The notes: generated by a model from the letters alone, not told the origin. A DNA stretch of 64,000 bases from Actinoplanes sp. M2I2 (GCF_023544445.1 NZ_JALPVJ010000011.1:186001-250000); one strand, 5' to 3'. Positions 1 through 8,601 are shown, counted from the first letter of the stretch. Program-made: numbers and translations.

Positions 1-2
1 TG

Positions 3-395
3 CCCGCGGTGCGGGTGCTGATGGTGACCACGTTCGGGCGGGCCGGTTATCTGCGCCAGGCCATGGCGGCCGGCGCGGGCGGGTTCATCGTCAAGGACAC
101 CCCGGCCCGTCAGCTCGCCGACGCGGTCCGCCGGGTGCACGAGGGGCTGCGCGTGGTCGACCCGGGCCTGGCCGCGCAGTCGCTGGCCCAGGGCGACTCG
201 CCGCTGACCGATCGCGAGTCCGGGGTGCTGCGCGCGGCCCGCGACGGCGGCACGGTCGCCGACATCGCCCGGGAACTGCACCTGTCCGAGGGCACCGTGC
301 GCAACCACCTGTCCGCGGCGATCGGCAAGACCGGCGCCCGCACGCGGGCCGAGGCCGTACGGCTGGCCGTGGAGAACGGCTGGCTGCTCACTTGA
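3..395 (+). CDS. Response regulator, NarL/FixJ (LuxR-HTH) type, 5' end outside window
   Basis: This is the C-terminal part of a two-component response regulator; the start and most of the receiver domain lie before the window. The visible part begins in the last receiver strands (VRVLMVTTFGRAGYL), passes the conserved lysine region FIVKDTP, and ends in a LuxR-type HTH (LTDRESGVLRAARDGGTVAD followed by IARELHLSEGTVRNHLS) that closes in GWLLT. The layout resembles DesR-like regulators that bind promoter DNA after phosphorylation. The cognate kinase is presumably upstream and is not visible. The family call is firm; the target is unknown. Confidence 0.9.
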   Translation, partial: PAVRVLMVTTFGRAGYLRQAMAAGAGGFIVKDTPARQLADAVRRVHEGLRVVDPGLAAQSLAQGDSPLTDRESGVLRAARDGGTVADIARELHLSEGTVRNHLSAAIGKTGARTRAEAVRLAVENGWLLT

Positions 396-510
396 GCATT
401 CCCCGGCACCTTTTCTGAGAGCAACCAATCAGCAACCGTGAGTGACCTCCGGTTGCACCCGGCGCCCACAAAAGTTCCCTCCTGTCAGCAACGACAAGGG
501 GGAACCACCG

Positions 511-1353
511 ATGAACGCCACCACGACCGTCAGCCGCGAGCAGGAAACACTGATCCGCGAGAACATGGCCCTGGTCGGCCACATGGTGCGCGAGCTGCTG
601 TTCAAGGTTCCGCCGCACGTGCACCGCGACGACCTCGCCTCGGCCGGCTACACCGCGCTGGTCACCGCCGCCCAGGCGTTCGACCCGGCCCGCGGCATCC
701 CGTTCGGCCGCTTCGCCGCCCTGCGGGTGCGCGGCGCCCTGCTCGACGAGCTGCGCGGCCTCGACTGGGCCAGCCGGTCGGTGCGGGCCCGCGCCCGCCG
801 CGCCGAGCAGGCCCGCCAGGAGCTCACCGCCCAGCTGGGCCGCACCCCGACCGACACCGAGCTGGCGTCGCTGCTGGGCGTCGGCGTCAGCGAGCTGGCC
901 AACGTGCAGGACGACGTGCAGCGCGCCGCCGTGCTGTCGCTGCAGGGCTTCGCGGCCGGCACCGCCGAGGAGATGGTCACCGAGACCTCGCTCAACCCCG
1001 AGGAGATGCTGCTGCACCGCGAGCGCATCGGCTACCTGCACGACGCCGTCGCCGTGCTGCCCGAGCGGCTGCGCTTCGTCGTCGAGGCGTCGTTCCTGCG
1101 CGAGCGGCCCCTCTCCGAGGTCGCGGCCGAGCTGGGCGTCACCGAGTCGCGGGTGTCGCAGCTGCGCACCGAGGCCCTCGCCCTGCTCAAGGACGGCCTG
1201 ACCACCCACATGGACCAGCAGGACACCGGCGCGGCCAAGGACGGCTGCGTCGCCCGCCGCCGCGCCGTCTACGCCGCCAAGATCGCCGCCCGTACCACGA
1301 TGGCATCCCGCCTGGGCGCCACCGACCTCCAGGGCCTGCGCACCGCCGCCTGA
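511..1353 (+). CDS. RNA polymerase sigma factor of the FliA/WhiG (sigma-28) class
   Basis: The 280-residue protein carries sigma region 2 at about residues 13-85 (DDLASAGYTALVTAAQAFDP, then FGRFAALRVRGALLDELRGLDW), region 3 at about 95-140 and a region-4 HTH at about 180-235 (LSEVAAELGVTESRVSQLRT). The phrase ending in RGALLDELRGLDWASRSVR is typical of FliA/WhiG. The ATG at 511 is chosen because AAGGGGGAA lies just upstream; an in-frame start at 442 has no such site. Relatives switch on flagellar genes in motile bacteria and sporulation genes in Streptomyces (WhiG). No flagellar gene or anti-sigma factor (FlgM, RsiG) is in view, so which role applies is open. The C-terminal 45 residues are an unassigned basic tail. 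Confidence 0.85.
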   Translation: MNATTTVSREQETLIRENMALVGHMVRELLFKVPPHVHRDDLASAGYTALVTAAQAFDPARGIPFGRFAALRVRGALLDELRGLDWASRSVRARARRAEQARQELTAQLGRTPTDTELASLLGVGVSELANVQDDVQRAAVLSLQGFAAGTAEEMVTETSLNPEEMLLHRERIGYLHDAVAVLPERLRFVVEASFLRERPLSEVAAELGVTESRVSQLRTEALALLKDGLTTHMDQQDTGAAKDGCVARRRAVYAAKIAARTTMASRLGATDLQGLRTAA

Positions 1354-1387
1354 TCGGGGCCGCAGCCCTAGGGGGAAGATCGACGGC

Positions 1388-3040
1388 ATGGACACCGCTG
1401 CCGCGCTTGCCGATGACCTGCTCGACGTTCTGGCCCGGGAGGACCCGCTCAACGAGTTCCTGCAGGGCCTGCCGGGCTACGAGCATCTCCTCAGCGACCA
1501 TGACGAGGCAGCCGAACAGGGGCTGCGCCGGCGCGCGGCCGAGCTGGCCGCCCGGGCCGGGCAGGACCGCCCGGACCGGGTCACCCGGGCGGTGGTCGCC
1601 CAGCAGGCGGCCGCCCTGATCGACCGGCTCGACGCGCGGCTGGTCGAGCACACGATGGCCGACTACGTGCTCTCGCCGCTGGTGCGGCTGCTGACCATGG
1701 TGCCGGCCGTGCGCCCGGCCGGTGTGGCCCAGGAACAGGCCTACCTGGCCCGGCTCGCGGCCGTCCCCGCGTACCTGGCCGGGGTCACCGGGCGCCACCG
1801 CGCCGGGGTCGCCGCCGGGCGCACCCCGGTCGCCGAGCGGGCCCGGTACGCGATCGCCCGCCTCGACCGGTATCTGGCCGACCCGGCAGGTGACCCGTTG
1901 CGGCAGCCACCGCTGACCGGGTCGCGCGAGGCCGAACGCGACCGGTTGCTCCAAGGCACGGTCCGCCCGGCCCTGGCCGCCTACCGCGAGGCGCTCGACG
2001 CCGGCGTCGCCCCGCACGGCCGCCCGCCCGAGCAGCCCGGGTTGTGCTGGCTGCCCGACGGCGAAGCCCACTACGCGGCCCTGGCGCGGACCCACACCAC
2101 GACCGGCCACACCCCGCAGCAGCTGCATCAGCTCGGCCTCGACCTCGTCGAGCAACTGACCGACGAGTACGTGTCGATCGGGTCCCGTGTGTTCGGCGTG
2201 CGGACCGCCGCCGAGGTGCAGGACCGCCTGCGCACCGACACGACCCTGCGGTGGGGTGGCGCCGATGAGGTCCTGACGGCGGCGCGGTCCTCGATCGAAC
2301 GGGCCGAACGGGCCGCGCCGGACTGGTTCGGCCGCACCCCGTCGCACCGGTGCGTGGTGGAGCCCGTCCCCGAGGCCGACGCCCCCAACGCGGCCGAGGC
2401 GTCGTACAGCCCGGCCGCCCTCGACGGCTCCCGGCCGGGGACGTTCTTCGTCAACACCTACCGGGCCGGCGAACGCAACCGGTACGTGGCCGAGGCGATG
2501 GCCTTCCACGAGGCGGTCCCCGGGCACCACTTCCAGATCACCATCGCCCAGGAGCTGACCGGGGTCCCGCCGCTGCGCCGCCTGGTCGGGATCAACGCGT
2601 ACAGCGAGGGCTGGGGCCTCTACAGCGAACGGCTGGCCGACGAGATGGGCCTGTACTCCGACGACCTGGCCCGGCTGGGCATGCTGGCGATGGACTCGAC
2701 CCGGGCCGCCCGCCTGGTGGTCGACACCGGGCTGCACGCGTTCGGCTGGAGCCGGCAGCGGGTCCTGGACTACCTGCGGACCACCACCGTGATGGCCGAC
2801 GTCGCGATCAGCTCCGAGACCGACCGCTACATCGAGATGCCCGGGCAGGCCCTGTCGTACATGGTCGGCCGGCTCGAGCTGCAACGGCTGCGGGCCCGGG
2901 CCGAACACGAGCTGGGCCCGGACTTCGACCTGCGGGGCTACCACGACCTCGTGCTCGGCGGCGGGGCCCTGCCGATGGGCGTGCTCGACGACGAGGTCGC
3001 CCGGTGGACCGCGCTCAGGGCTGAGGCTTCGGGGAGCTGA
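1388..3040 (+). CDS. DUF885 family protein, putative zinc hydrolase
   Basis: This 550-residue protein matches the DUF885 family in length and in the motif HEAVPGHHFQ at about residues 374-383, followed by SEGWGLYSERLADEMGLY. The HExxxGHH pattern looks like a gluzincin-type zinc site, so a peptidase or hydrolase activity is likely, but the substrate is not known. No signal peptide is seen, which suggests a cytoplasmic protein. It follows the sigma gene by 34 bases, and its 3' end overlaps the convergent hydrolase gene by 26 bases. Confidence 0.8.
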   Translation: MDTAAALADDLLDVLAREDPLNEFLQGLPGYEHLLSDHDEAAEQGLRRRAAELAARAGQDRPDRVTRAVVAQQAAALIDRLDARLVEHTMADYVLSPLVRLLTMVPAVRPAGVAQEQAYLARLAAVPAYLAGVTGRHRAGVAAGRTPVAERARYAIARLDRYLADPAGDPLRQPPLTGSREAERDRLLQGTVRPALAAYREALDAGVAPHGRPPEQPGLCWLPDGEAHYAALARTHTTTGHTPQQLHQLGLDLVEQLTDEYVSIGSRVFGVRTAAEVQDRLRTDTTLRWGGADEVLTAARSSIERAERAAPDWFGRTPSHRCVVEPVPEADAPNAAEASYSPAALDGSRPGTFFVNTYRAGERNRYVAEAMAFHEAVPGHHFQITIAQELTGVPPLRRLVGINAYSEGWGLYSERLADEMGLYSDDLARLGMLAMDSTRAARLVVDTGLHAFGWSRQRVLDYLRTTTVMADVAISSETDRYIEMPGQALSYMVGRLELQRLRARAEHELGPDFDLRGYHDLVLGGGALPMGVLDDEVARWTALRAEASGS

Positions 3041-3785
3041 CCCTCTGCAGGAACGGCAGCAGCACCGCGTTCAACCGGTCCGGGTCCTCCAGGCTGGGCA
3101 GGTGACCGGCCCAGTCCAGCTCGACGTGCCGGGCGTCGGGCAGGCGGGTGGCCAGGTCGGCGGCCAGCGCTCCGAACTCGGGCAGGTCGTGCGCCCCGGA
3201 GACCAGCAGGGCCGGGGCCGTGATCACCGCCGGGTCGTACGCGGTCTCCAGCTCTTCGGCCCCGGGCGAGGCGAGTTGCACCTCGAACGCGTGCCGCTGC
3301 ATCTCGCGGACCAGCGCCCGCGCCTGGTCATCGGCGTGCGGCCCCACCCAGAACCGCACGTTGAGCTCGGTCGCCGCCTCGACGTCACCGGCGTCGAGCA
3401 ACTCGTTCTCGCGCTGCCACAACGACCGCAGCTCCGGGCCGGGGGACAGCTCGGGCGAGGCCGCGCACAGCAACGCCAGCGCGCTCACCCGTCCCGGCCA
3501 CCGCCCGGCCAGCTCCAGCGCGACCTGACCACCGCCGGACGAGCCGACCACCGCGGCCGGGCCGATGCCCAGGGCGTCGAGCACCCCGAGCACCTCCGCG
3601 GCGACATCGACCGGGCCGGGCGGCACCGGCGAGTCGCCGTACCCGGGAAGGTCGCAGCGCACCACCCGGAACCCGGCCGCGGTCAGCGGGGCCACCTGGG
3701 GCCCCCACATGCGCCGGTCGCACACCGTCGAATGCAGCAGCAGAACAGCCGGGCCGGTGCCGTCACTGTCATGGGATAGCGTCAT
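3015..3785 (-). CDS. Alpha/beta-fold hydrolase
   Basis: The protein has 256 residues and a complete alpha/beta hydrolase fold. The oxyanion-hole region is LLLHSTVCDRRMW, the nucleophile elbow is VVGSSGGGQVAL, the acid is in LLVSGAHDLPEF, and the catalytic histidine is in LDWAGHLPSLEDP. The family includes esterases, lactonases and peptidases, and nothing here fixes the substrate. The gene diverges from the threonine dehydratase gene with only 44 bases between the two starts, so their promoters must overlap. Confidence 0.82.
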   Translation of the reverse strand: MTLSHDSDGTGPAVLLLHSTVCDRRMWGPQVAPLTAAGFRVVRCDLPGYGDSPVPPGPVDVAAEVLGVLDALGIGPAAVVGSSGGGQVALELAGRWPGRVSALALLCAASPELSPGPELRSLWQRENELLDAGDVEAATELNVRFWVGPHADDQARALVREMQRHAFEVQLASPGAEELETAYDPAVITAPALLVSGAHDLPEFGALAADLATRLPDARHVELDWAGHLPSLEDPDRLNAVLLPFLQRVSSPKPQP

Positions 3786-3829
3786 CGACGCGCACGTTAT
3801 CGGCCCCGGGCCCCGGAGGGAAACGACTT

Positions 3830-4780
3830 ATGGTCACCTTGCAGGACGTGCGGGACGCGGCCGCGCGCCTCGACGGCGTCGCCCACCGCACCCCGGTCAT
3901 CCACTCACGCACCCTGGACGCCCGCGTCGGCGCCGAGGTGTTCCTCAAGGCCGAGAACCTGCAGCGCATCGGCGCCTTCAAGTTCCGCGGCGCCTACAAC
4001 GCCATCCGCAAACTCAGTCCCGAGCAGCTGCGCCGGGGCATCGCCGCGTACTCGTCGGGCAATCACGCCCAGGCCGTCGCCCTGGCCGCGAAGGAACTGG
4101 GCACCACCGCGGTCATCGTCATGCCCGAGGACACCCCGCGCTCCAAGCTCGACGCGGTCGCCGGGTACGGCGCCGAGGTGATCACCTACGACCGGTACAC
4201 CGGCAACCGGGAGCAGATCGGCGCCCGCCTCGCCGCCGACCGCGGCCTCGCGCTGATCCCGCCCTACGAACACCCCGACGTCATCGCCGGGCAGGGCACC
4301 GCCGCCCTCGAACTGCTCGACGAGACCGGCCCGCTCGACGCCATCGTCGTCCCGGTCGGCGGGGGCGGGCTCATCGCCGGCAGCGCCGTCGCCGCCACCG
4401 GCCTGCAACCGGGCATCCGGGTGATCGGCGTCGAACCCGAAGCCGGCAACGACACGTTCCTGTCGCTGGCCGCCGGCCGGCGCGTCAGCATCCCCGTGCC
4501 CCGCACCATCGCCGACGGCCAGGCCGCGCCCACCCCGGGCGAGCTCACCTTCTCCATCAACCGCGAACTCGTCGAGCAGATCGTGCTGATCAGCGACGAC
4601 GAGATCCGCGACGCCCTGCGCTTCGCCGTCGACCGGCTCAAACTCGTCATGGAGCCCAGCGGCGCCACCGGCCTGGCCGCCCTGCTCGCGGGCCGGCTCG
4701 ACCCGCCCCCGGCCCGCCTCGGCGTGATCATCTCCGGGGGCAACATCGGCGCGGCCCGCCTCGCCGAGCTACTCGCCTAA
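3830..4780 (+). CDS. Threonine/serine dehydratase (PLP fold type II), without ACT domain
   Basis: This 316-residue enzyme belongs to the tryptophan synthase beta family. The PLP lysine is Lys51 in GAFKFRGAYNA, the substrate loop is SSGNHAQAVALA, the phosphate-binding loop is GGGGLIAG, and the C-terminal ISGGN motif is present. It should deaminate L-threonine to 2-oxobutyrate or L-serine to pyruvate; some relatives are serine racemases. It lacks the C-terminal ACT regulatory domain of biosynthetic IlvA, which points to a catabolic enzyme. GGAGGG precedes the start. Its stop overlaps the end of the convergent epimerase gene by 12 bases. Confidence 0.88.
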   Translation: MVTLQDVRDAAARLDGVAHRTPVIHSRTLDARVGAEVFLKAENLQRIGAFKFRGAYNAIRKLSPEQLRRGIAAYSSGNHAQAVALAAKELGTTAVIVMPEDTPRSKLDAVAGYGAEVITYDRYTGNREQIGARLAADRGLALIPPYEHPDVIAGQGTAALELLDETGPLDAIVVPVGGGGLIAGSAVAATGLQPGIRVIGVEPEAGNDTFLSLAAGRRVSIPVPRTIADGQAAPTPGELTFSINRELVEQIVLISDDEIRDALRFAVDRLKLVMEPSGATGLAALLAGRLDPPPARLGVIISGGNIGAARLAELLA

Positions 4781-5728
4781 CAGCTTCGCCTCCACCTGCG
4801 GGTCGAGCCCCACCCGGGGCCGATCGGCCCGCTGCGGCGCCTCGCCCGGCAACGCCCGCAGCCACGCCCACGTGTCCGCCACCGTCTCGCGCACCGGCCG
4901 GCAGACCAGACCTTCCCCGTACGCCTTCGAGACGTCACCTTCGTGCAGCAGGTCGTGCAGCTCACCCGGCGGCAGCCAGATCGGCAGCTGCGTCCACGGC
5001 TCGACACCGGCCGCCTCGATCACCGCCGGATCGGTCCAGCGCAGCTCGGCGCGCCCACCGGTCACCTCGTTGGCGACCTCCAGCAGCTCACCCATCGTGG
5101 TGTGCCCGGCCCGGCTGAACAGATCGATCGGGCCGCCGAGCCCGCGGCCCGCCGCGTCCAGCAGAAAGGTCGCCAGGTCGCGGGCGTCGATGTACTGCAA
5201 CGTCAGCTCCCGCGGGCCCGGCGCCAGCGTCGGACCGCCCCGGGCCAGCCGGTTCAGCCACCACGGCAACCGGCCCACATCCTCGTGCGGTCCCAGGATC
5301 AGCCCGGCCCGGGCCAGCAGCACCGGCCCGTCGAACACCGCCGCCCCGCGCTCACCGCGCACCTTGTCCCCGGCATAACCGTCGTCGCCCTCGTCGACCA
5401 GTGGGGCCTCCTCGGCCCGGTCGCGCTGCTCGCCGGAGTAGACCGACCGGCTCGACACGTACGCGTAATGACCGGCCCGGCCACTGAGCAGCTCAGCCGT
5501 ACGCCGCACCGCGTCACCCTCGGCCGACCAGGTGTCCACGACCGCGTCCCAGGCCCCCGAGCCCAACGCGCCCAGATCACCCAGCCGGTCACCGGTCAGC
5601 ACCGTCACCCCGGCCGGCGCCGGCCGAAGGCCCCGGTTGAAAACGGTCACGTCGAAACCACGGCGCACAGCCTCGTCGGCGACAGCCCGGCCCACGAAGC
5701 CGGACCCGCCCAGGATCAGCAATCTCAT
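4769..5728 (-). CDS. NAD-dependent epimerase/reductase (extended SDR type)
   Basis: The ATG at 5728 gives a protein of 319 residues that begins directly with the Rossmann motif LLILGGSGFVGRAVA (glycines at about 7-13), as expected for the family. It continues with YVSSRSVYSG and a YAGDK stretch that may supply the Tyr-x3-Lys pair. The longer frame upstream of 5728 is GC-rich open frame without domain character. The product probably acts on a nucleotide-linked sugar or a small ketone; the substrate cannot be read from sequence. It lies 47 bases downstream of the UPF0303 gene on the same strand and may be co-transcribed with it. Confidence 0.85.
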   Translation of the reverse strand: MRLLILGGSGFVGRAVADEAVRRGFDVTVFNRGLRPAPAGVTVLTGDRLGDLGALGSGAWDAVVDTWSAEGDAVRRTAELLSGRAGHYAYVSSRSVYSGEQRDRAEEAPLVDEGDDGYAGDKVRGERGAAVFDGPVLLARAGLILGPHEDVGRLPWWLNRLARGGPTLAPGPRELTLQYIDARDLATFLLDAAGRGLGGPIDLFSRAGHTTMGELLEVANEVTGGRAELRWTDPAVIEAAGVEPWTQLPIWLPPGELHDLLHEGDVSKAYGEGLVCRPVRETVADTWAWLRALPGEAPQRADRPRVGLDPQVEAKLLGE

Positions 5729-5775
5729 GGGCCCGACCCTGCCCGGCCCGGCCACCCGCGCGGAAGGATTTCTCG

Positions 5776-6246
5776 CTACGAGCGAAACGCCCGCAACGCC
5801 TCCACCACCAGCGCGTGATCCTCGGCCTGGGGCAGACCCGACACGGTCACCACCCCGACCACCCCGACCTCGCGGATCCGGACCGGGAACGCCCCACCGT
5901 GCGCCGCGTAGTCGGCCGGGTTCACGCCCATGCCCGCGTCCAACTCCTGACCCTTCGCGGCCAGCCGCCGGCCGACCAGGAACGACGACGCCCCGTAGCG
6001 CTCGACCACCCGTACCTTGCGCTCGATCCACCGGTCGTTGTCGGCCACACTGCCCGGCAGCGCCGCGTGGAACAACTGCTGCGGGCCCCGCCGGATGTCG
6101 ATCGCCACCGGCAACTGCCGCCGCGACGCCAGATCCACCAGCAGGCTGCCCAGCCGCCACGCGTCGGTGTTGTCGAAACGGCTCAGCTCGAGCTCGCGCT
6201 CCTGCGACTCGAGCTCGGCGATCAGATCATCAGTCATGCCCAGCAT
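5776..6246 (-). CDS. UPF0303 / DUF336-like (GlcG/HbpS superfamily) protein
   Basis: The 156-residue protein starts MLGMTDDLIAELESQERELE and contains WIERKVRVVERYGASSF and a C-terminal VTVSGLPQAEDHALVVEALR, which together fit the UPF0303 group annotated as heme-degrading domain proteins. The biochemical role is poorly established. The ATG at 6246 is preferred because its A is the last base of the TAA of the small upstream gene (sequence ATAATG), a typical coupled start. The alternative start at 6237 would remove three residues. It is followed on the same strand by the epimerase gene. Confidence 0.72.
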   Translation of the reverse strand: MLGMTDDLIAELESQERELELSRFDNTDAWRLGSLLVDLASRRQLPVAIDIRRGPQQLFHAALPGSVADNDRWIERKVRVVERYGASSFLVGRRLAAKGQELDAGMGVNPADYAAHGGAFPVRIREVGVVGVVTVSGLPQAEDHALVVEALRAFRS

Positions 6247-6335
6247 TATCGGTCGCGGCGGCGCTGCAACCAGATGCCGATCGCCGCGACTGCGATGAAG
6301 ATCATCACTGAACAGCAGAGCGCCTTGATGAACAT
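6246..6335 (-). CDS. 29-residue single-pass membrane peptide
   Basis: A very short ORF encodes MFIKALCCSVMIFIAVAAIG followed by IWLQRRRDR. It has one hydrophobic segment of about 20 residues and a strongly basic tail, so by the positive-inside rule the C-terminus should face the cytoplasm. A GGGAGAGG ribosome-binding site lies three bases before the ATG, and the stop codon overlaps the start of the UPF0303 gene by one base. These signs favour a real translated leader or membrane peptide, but with so few codons this remains a prediction. I do not recognise the family. Confidence 0.5.
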   Translation of the reverse strand: MFIKALCCSVMIFIAVAAIGIWLQRRRDR

Positions 6336-6353
6336 CTGCCTCTCCCGGTTCGT

Positions 6354-6359
6354 TAGGGT
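6354..6359 (+). promoter_or_regulatory. -10 element of a leaderless promoter for the EEP gene
   Basis: TAGGGT is followed by exactly seven bases and then the GTG start at 6367. No Shine-Dalgarno sequence is present, so transcription probably starts at or next to the start codon. The same spacing recurs at 20929 and 45093. Confidence 0.5.
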
Positions 6360-6366
6360 CTGACTC

Positions 6367-7140
6367 GTGCGCCTGGCCACCTTCAACCTGCTGCACGGCA
6401 GATCGCTGTCCGACGGCACCGTACACGCCGATCGGGTCGCCGACGCCGTGGCCGACCTCGACGCCGACGTGCTGGGCCTGCAGGAGGTCGACAAGGCCCA
6501 GCCCCGCAGCGGCATGCTCGACCTCACCGCCATCGCCGCCGACGCCCTAGGCGCCCCCGTGCACCGCTTCGCCGCCGCCGTCGTCGGCACACCGGGGGAG
6601 ACGTGGCAACCCTGGCGCAGCGACGACGACAACCAGCACCCCCTGTACGGCATCGCCCTGGTCAGCCGCTACCCGGTGACCCGCTGGCAGATCACCACCC
6701 TGCCCGGCGCGCCCATGCGCTCACCCATCTACGACCCCGACAACGGGCTGCGGCTGCTCAAGGACGAACCCCGGGTGCTGCTCGCCGCCGTCCTGGACAC
6801 CCCGCGCGGCCCGATGACCGTCGCCACCACCCACCTGTCGTTCGTCCCCGGCTGGAACCTGCGGCAACTGCGCCACGCCGTCCGCGCCCTGCGGGCCCTG
6901 CCCGCGCCCCGGGTGCTGCTGGGCGACCTCAACATGCCCGCCCGGCCGGTCCGCGCCGTCACCGGCTGGCGCACCCTGGCCCGCGCCGCGACCTTCCCCA
7001 GCCCCATGCCCCGGGCCCAGCTCGACCACATCCTGGCCGACCCGCGCGGCCTCGACGACCTCGGCCGGGTCGTGCAGGTCACCACCAGCCGCCCGGCCGT
7101 CTCCGACCACCTGCCCCTGGTCGTCCAGCTCGACCGCTGA
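6367..7140 (+). CDS. Endonuclease/exonuclease/phosphatase (EEP) family protein
   Basis: The protein has 257 residues and the full set of EEP motifs: TFNLLHG at the N-terminus, GLQEVD carrying the metal-binding glutamate, THLSFVPGWN, GDLNMP, and SDHLPLV with the catalytic Asp-His pair. The family cleaves phosphodiester or phosphate-ester bonds in DNA, RNA, lipids or inositol phosphates using a divalent metal. No signal peptide is visible, so a cytoplasmic location is likely. The substrate is unknown. The gene diverges from the small membrane-peptide gene. Confidence 0.85.
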   Translation: MRLATFNLLHGRSLSDGTVHADRVADAVADLDADVLGLQEVDKAQPRSGMLDLTAIAADALGAPVHRFAAAVVGTPGETWQPWRSDDDNQHPLYGIALVSRYPVTRWQITTLPGAPMRSPIYDPDNGLRLLKDEPRVLLAAVLDTPRGPMTVATTHLSFVPGWNLRQLRHAVRALRALPAPRVLLGDLNMPARPVRAVTGWRTLARAATFPSPMPRAQLDHILADPRGLDDLGRVVQVTTSRPAVSDHLPLVVQLDR

Positions 7141-7146
7141 GAGCTC

Positions 7147-7674
7147 CTACCGGCCGTTGCTCGCCGGCCTCAGGTACACGTCCTCCAGACCGTCCTCCGG
7201 GTCCCACTGCTCGCCGACCTTGCGGAACCCGAACCCGGCGATCGTCGCCCGCGAACCCACATTGTCGGGACGGATACTGGCCCGCACCGCCGTCACCCGA
7301 GGGTCCGCGTCGGCCCGTTCCAGCAGCGCCCGCAGCATCGCCTTGGCGTAACCCCGGCGCCGGTGCTCGGGCGCCACCGAGTACGCCACCTCGACCACAC
7401 CCTCGGCATCCGGCGGCCCATGGAACCCGGCGTGACCGACCGTCACACCCTCCGGCTCGGCCACCGCCGCCCGCGCGATCCACTCCGCGGCCGCCGGGTC
7501 GGCCTCGATGTCCTCCAGCCGGACGCGCCACAGCCACGCCTCATCCACCAGATATCGGCTCAGAACGGTGCCCGCGGCCGCACTCGCGGCGGCCAGGTCA
7601 CCCTCGATCAGCGCGGTCAGCGTCGCGGGGGAGAGCTGTACGAATCGGATGTCCGGCACGCGAGCGATGATCAC
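7147..7674 (-). CDS. GNAT family N-acetyltransferase
   Basis: This 175-residue protein has the acetyl-CoA binding motif A in VAYSVAPEHRRRGYAKAMLR and a typical C-terminal half (RASIRPDNVGSRATIAGFGF). It should transfer an acetyl group to an amine of an unidentified acceptor. The GTG at 7674 is used; a GTG at 7659 is also possible, and neither has a good ribosome-binding site. It converges with the EEP gene (6-base gap) and diverges from ohrR. Confidence 0.82.
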   Translation of the reverse strand: MIIARVPDIRFVQLSPATLTALIEGDLAAASAAAGTVLSRYLVDEAWLWRVRLEDIEADPAAAEWIARAAVAEPEGVTVGHAGFHGPPDAEGVVEVAYSVAPEHRRRGYAKAMLRALLERADADPRVTAVRASIRPDNVGSRATIAGFGFRKVGEQWDPEDGLEDVYLRPASNGR

Positions 7675-7707
7675 ACACCGTGGCGATCATCGCCAGATAC
7701 CGGTTGT

Positions 7708-7726
7708 GCGCAACTAAATTGGGCGC
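7708..7726. promoter_or_regulatory. Putative OhrR operator overlapping the ohrR promoter
   Basis: The 19-base stretch GCGCAACTAAATTGGGCGC has GCGC at both ends and an AT-rich centre. It lies directly before a possible -10 (TACCGT at 7727-7732) that sits six bases from the ohrR ATG. The position suits autorepression by a MarR-family dimer. The palindrome is imperfect beyond its four outer base pairs, so the call rests mainly on position. Confidence 0.4.
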
Positions 7727-7738
7727 TACCGTTCGGTC

Positions 7739-8161
7739 ATGGTCGACAGCACCGGACTCGAACAGATGGTCTGCTTCCAGCTCTACGCAGCCAGCCGGGC
7801 CATGACCGCCGCCTACCGCCCCGCACTCGACGCCCACGGCCTCACCTACCCGCAATACCTCGCCCTGCGCGTCCTCTGGCACCGCGGCCCCACCACCGTC
7901 CGCGACCTCGGCCACCACCTCGACCTCGACAGCGGCACCCTCTCGCCCCTGCTCAAACGACTCGAGACCGCCGGCCACGTCCGCCGCGAACGAGGCACCG
8001 CCGACGAACGCACCGTCGTCGTGCACCCCACCGAATCCGGCACCCGCCTGCGCGACGACCTCGGCGACCTGCCCCGCCGCATCGCCTGCGCCACCGACCT
8101 CACCGACGACGAATTCCGCCGGCTCCACCACCTGCTCAGCCGCCTCCGCGGCACCACCTGA
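7739..8161 (+). CDS. ohrR: MarR-family organic peroxide sensor OhrR
   Basis: The 140-residue protein has a winged HTH (TTVRDLGHHLDLDSGTLSPL) and the OhrR hallmark near the N-terminus, LEQMVCFQLYAASRAM, whose cysteine (Cys12) is the predicted peroxide-sensing residue. OhrR represses ohr until the cysteine is oxidised by organic hydroperoxides. The gene sits 14 bases upstream of ohr on the same strand, the classic arrangement. No Shine-Dalgarno is visible and the message is probably leaderless. Confidence 0.9.
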   Translation: MVDSTGLEQMVCFQLYAASRAMTAAYRPALDAHGLTYPQYLALRVLWHRGPTTVRDLGHHLDLDSGTLSPLLKRLETAGHVRRERGTADERTVVVHPTESGTRLRDDLGDLPRRIACATDLTDDEFRRLHHLLSRLRGTT

Positions 8162-8175
8162 CAGAAAGAGGCCCC

Positions 8176-8601
8176 ATGTCCACCCTCTACACCGCCAGCG
8201 CCACCGCCTCCGGCGACGGCCGCAACGGCCACGTCCGCTCCAGCGACGGCGTCCTCGACTTCGACCTCGCCGTCCCCAAGGAGATGGGCGGCCCCGGCGG
8301 CGCCCACAGCAACCCCGAGCAACTGTTCGCCGCCGGTTACGCCGCCTGCTTCCACAGCGCCATCAAAGCCGTCGCCCGCCAGCAGAAGGTCACCCTCGCC
8401 GACACGGCCGTCACCGTCGACATCGGCATCAGCCCCAAGACCGACGGCACCCCCGGCCTGCAGCTCGACGCCACCATCGAAGCCGAGATCAACGGCGTCG
8501 ACGAAACCACCGCCCAGCAGCTCATCGAAGCCGCCCACCAGCTCTGCCCCTACTCCCAGGCCACCCGCGGCAACATCGAGGTCAAGCTCAGCGTCGCCTG
8601 A
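8176..8601 (+). CDS. ohr: Organic hydroperoxide resistance peroxiredoxin Ohr (OsmC family)
   Basis: The 141-residue protein is a full-length Ohr. The two catalytic cysteines are Cys58 in GYAACFHSAI and Cys124 in HQLCPYSQATRGN. Ohr reduces organic hydroperoxides, including lipid hydroperoxides, with a lipoyl-dependent system. AGAAAGAGG precedes the ATG. Co-transcription with ohrR is likely. A GAGGTC...GACCTC inverted repeat spans the stop codon region and may act as a weak terminator. Confidence 0.93.
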   Translation: MSTLYTASATASGDGRNGHVRSSDGVLDFDLAVPKEMGGPGGAHSNPEQLFAAGYAACFHSAIKAVARQQKVTLADTAVTVDIGISPKTDGTPGLQLDATIEAEINGVDETTAQQLIEAAHQLCPYSQATRGNIEVKLSVA

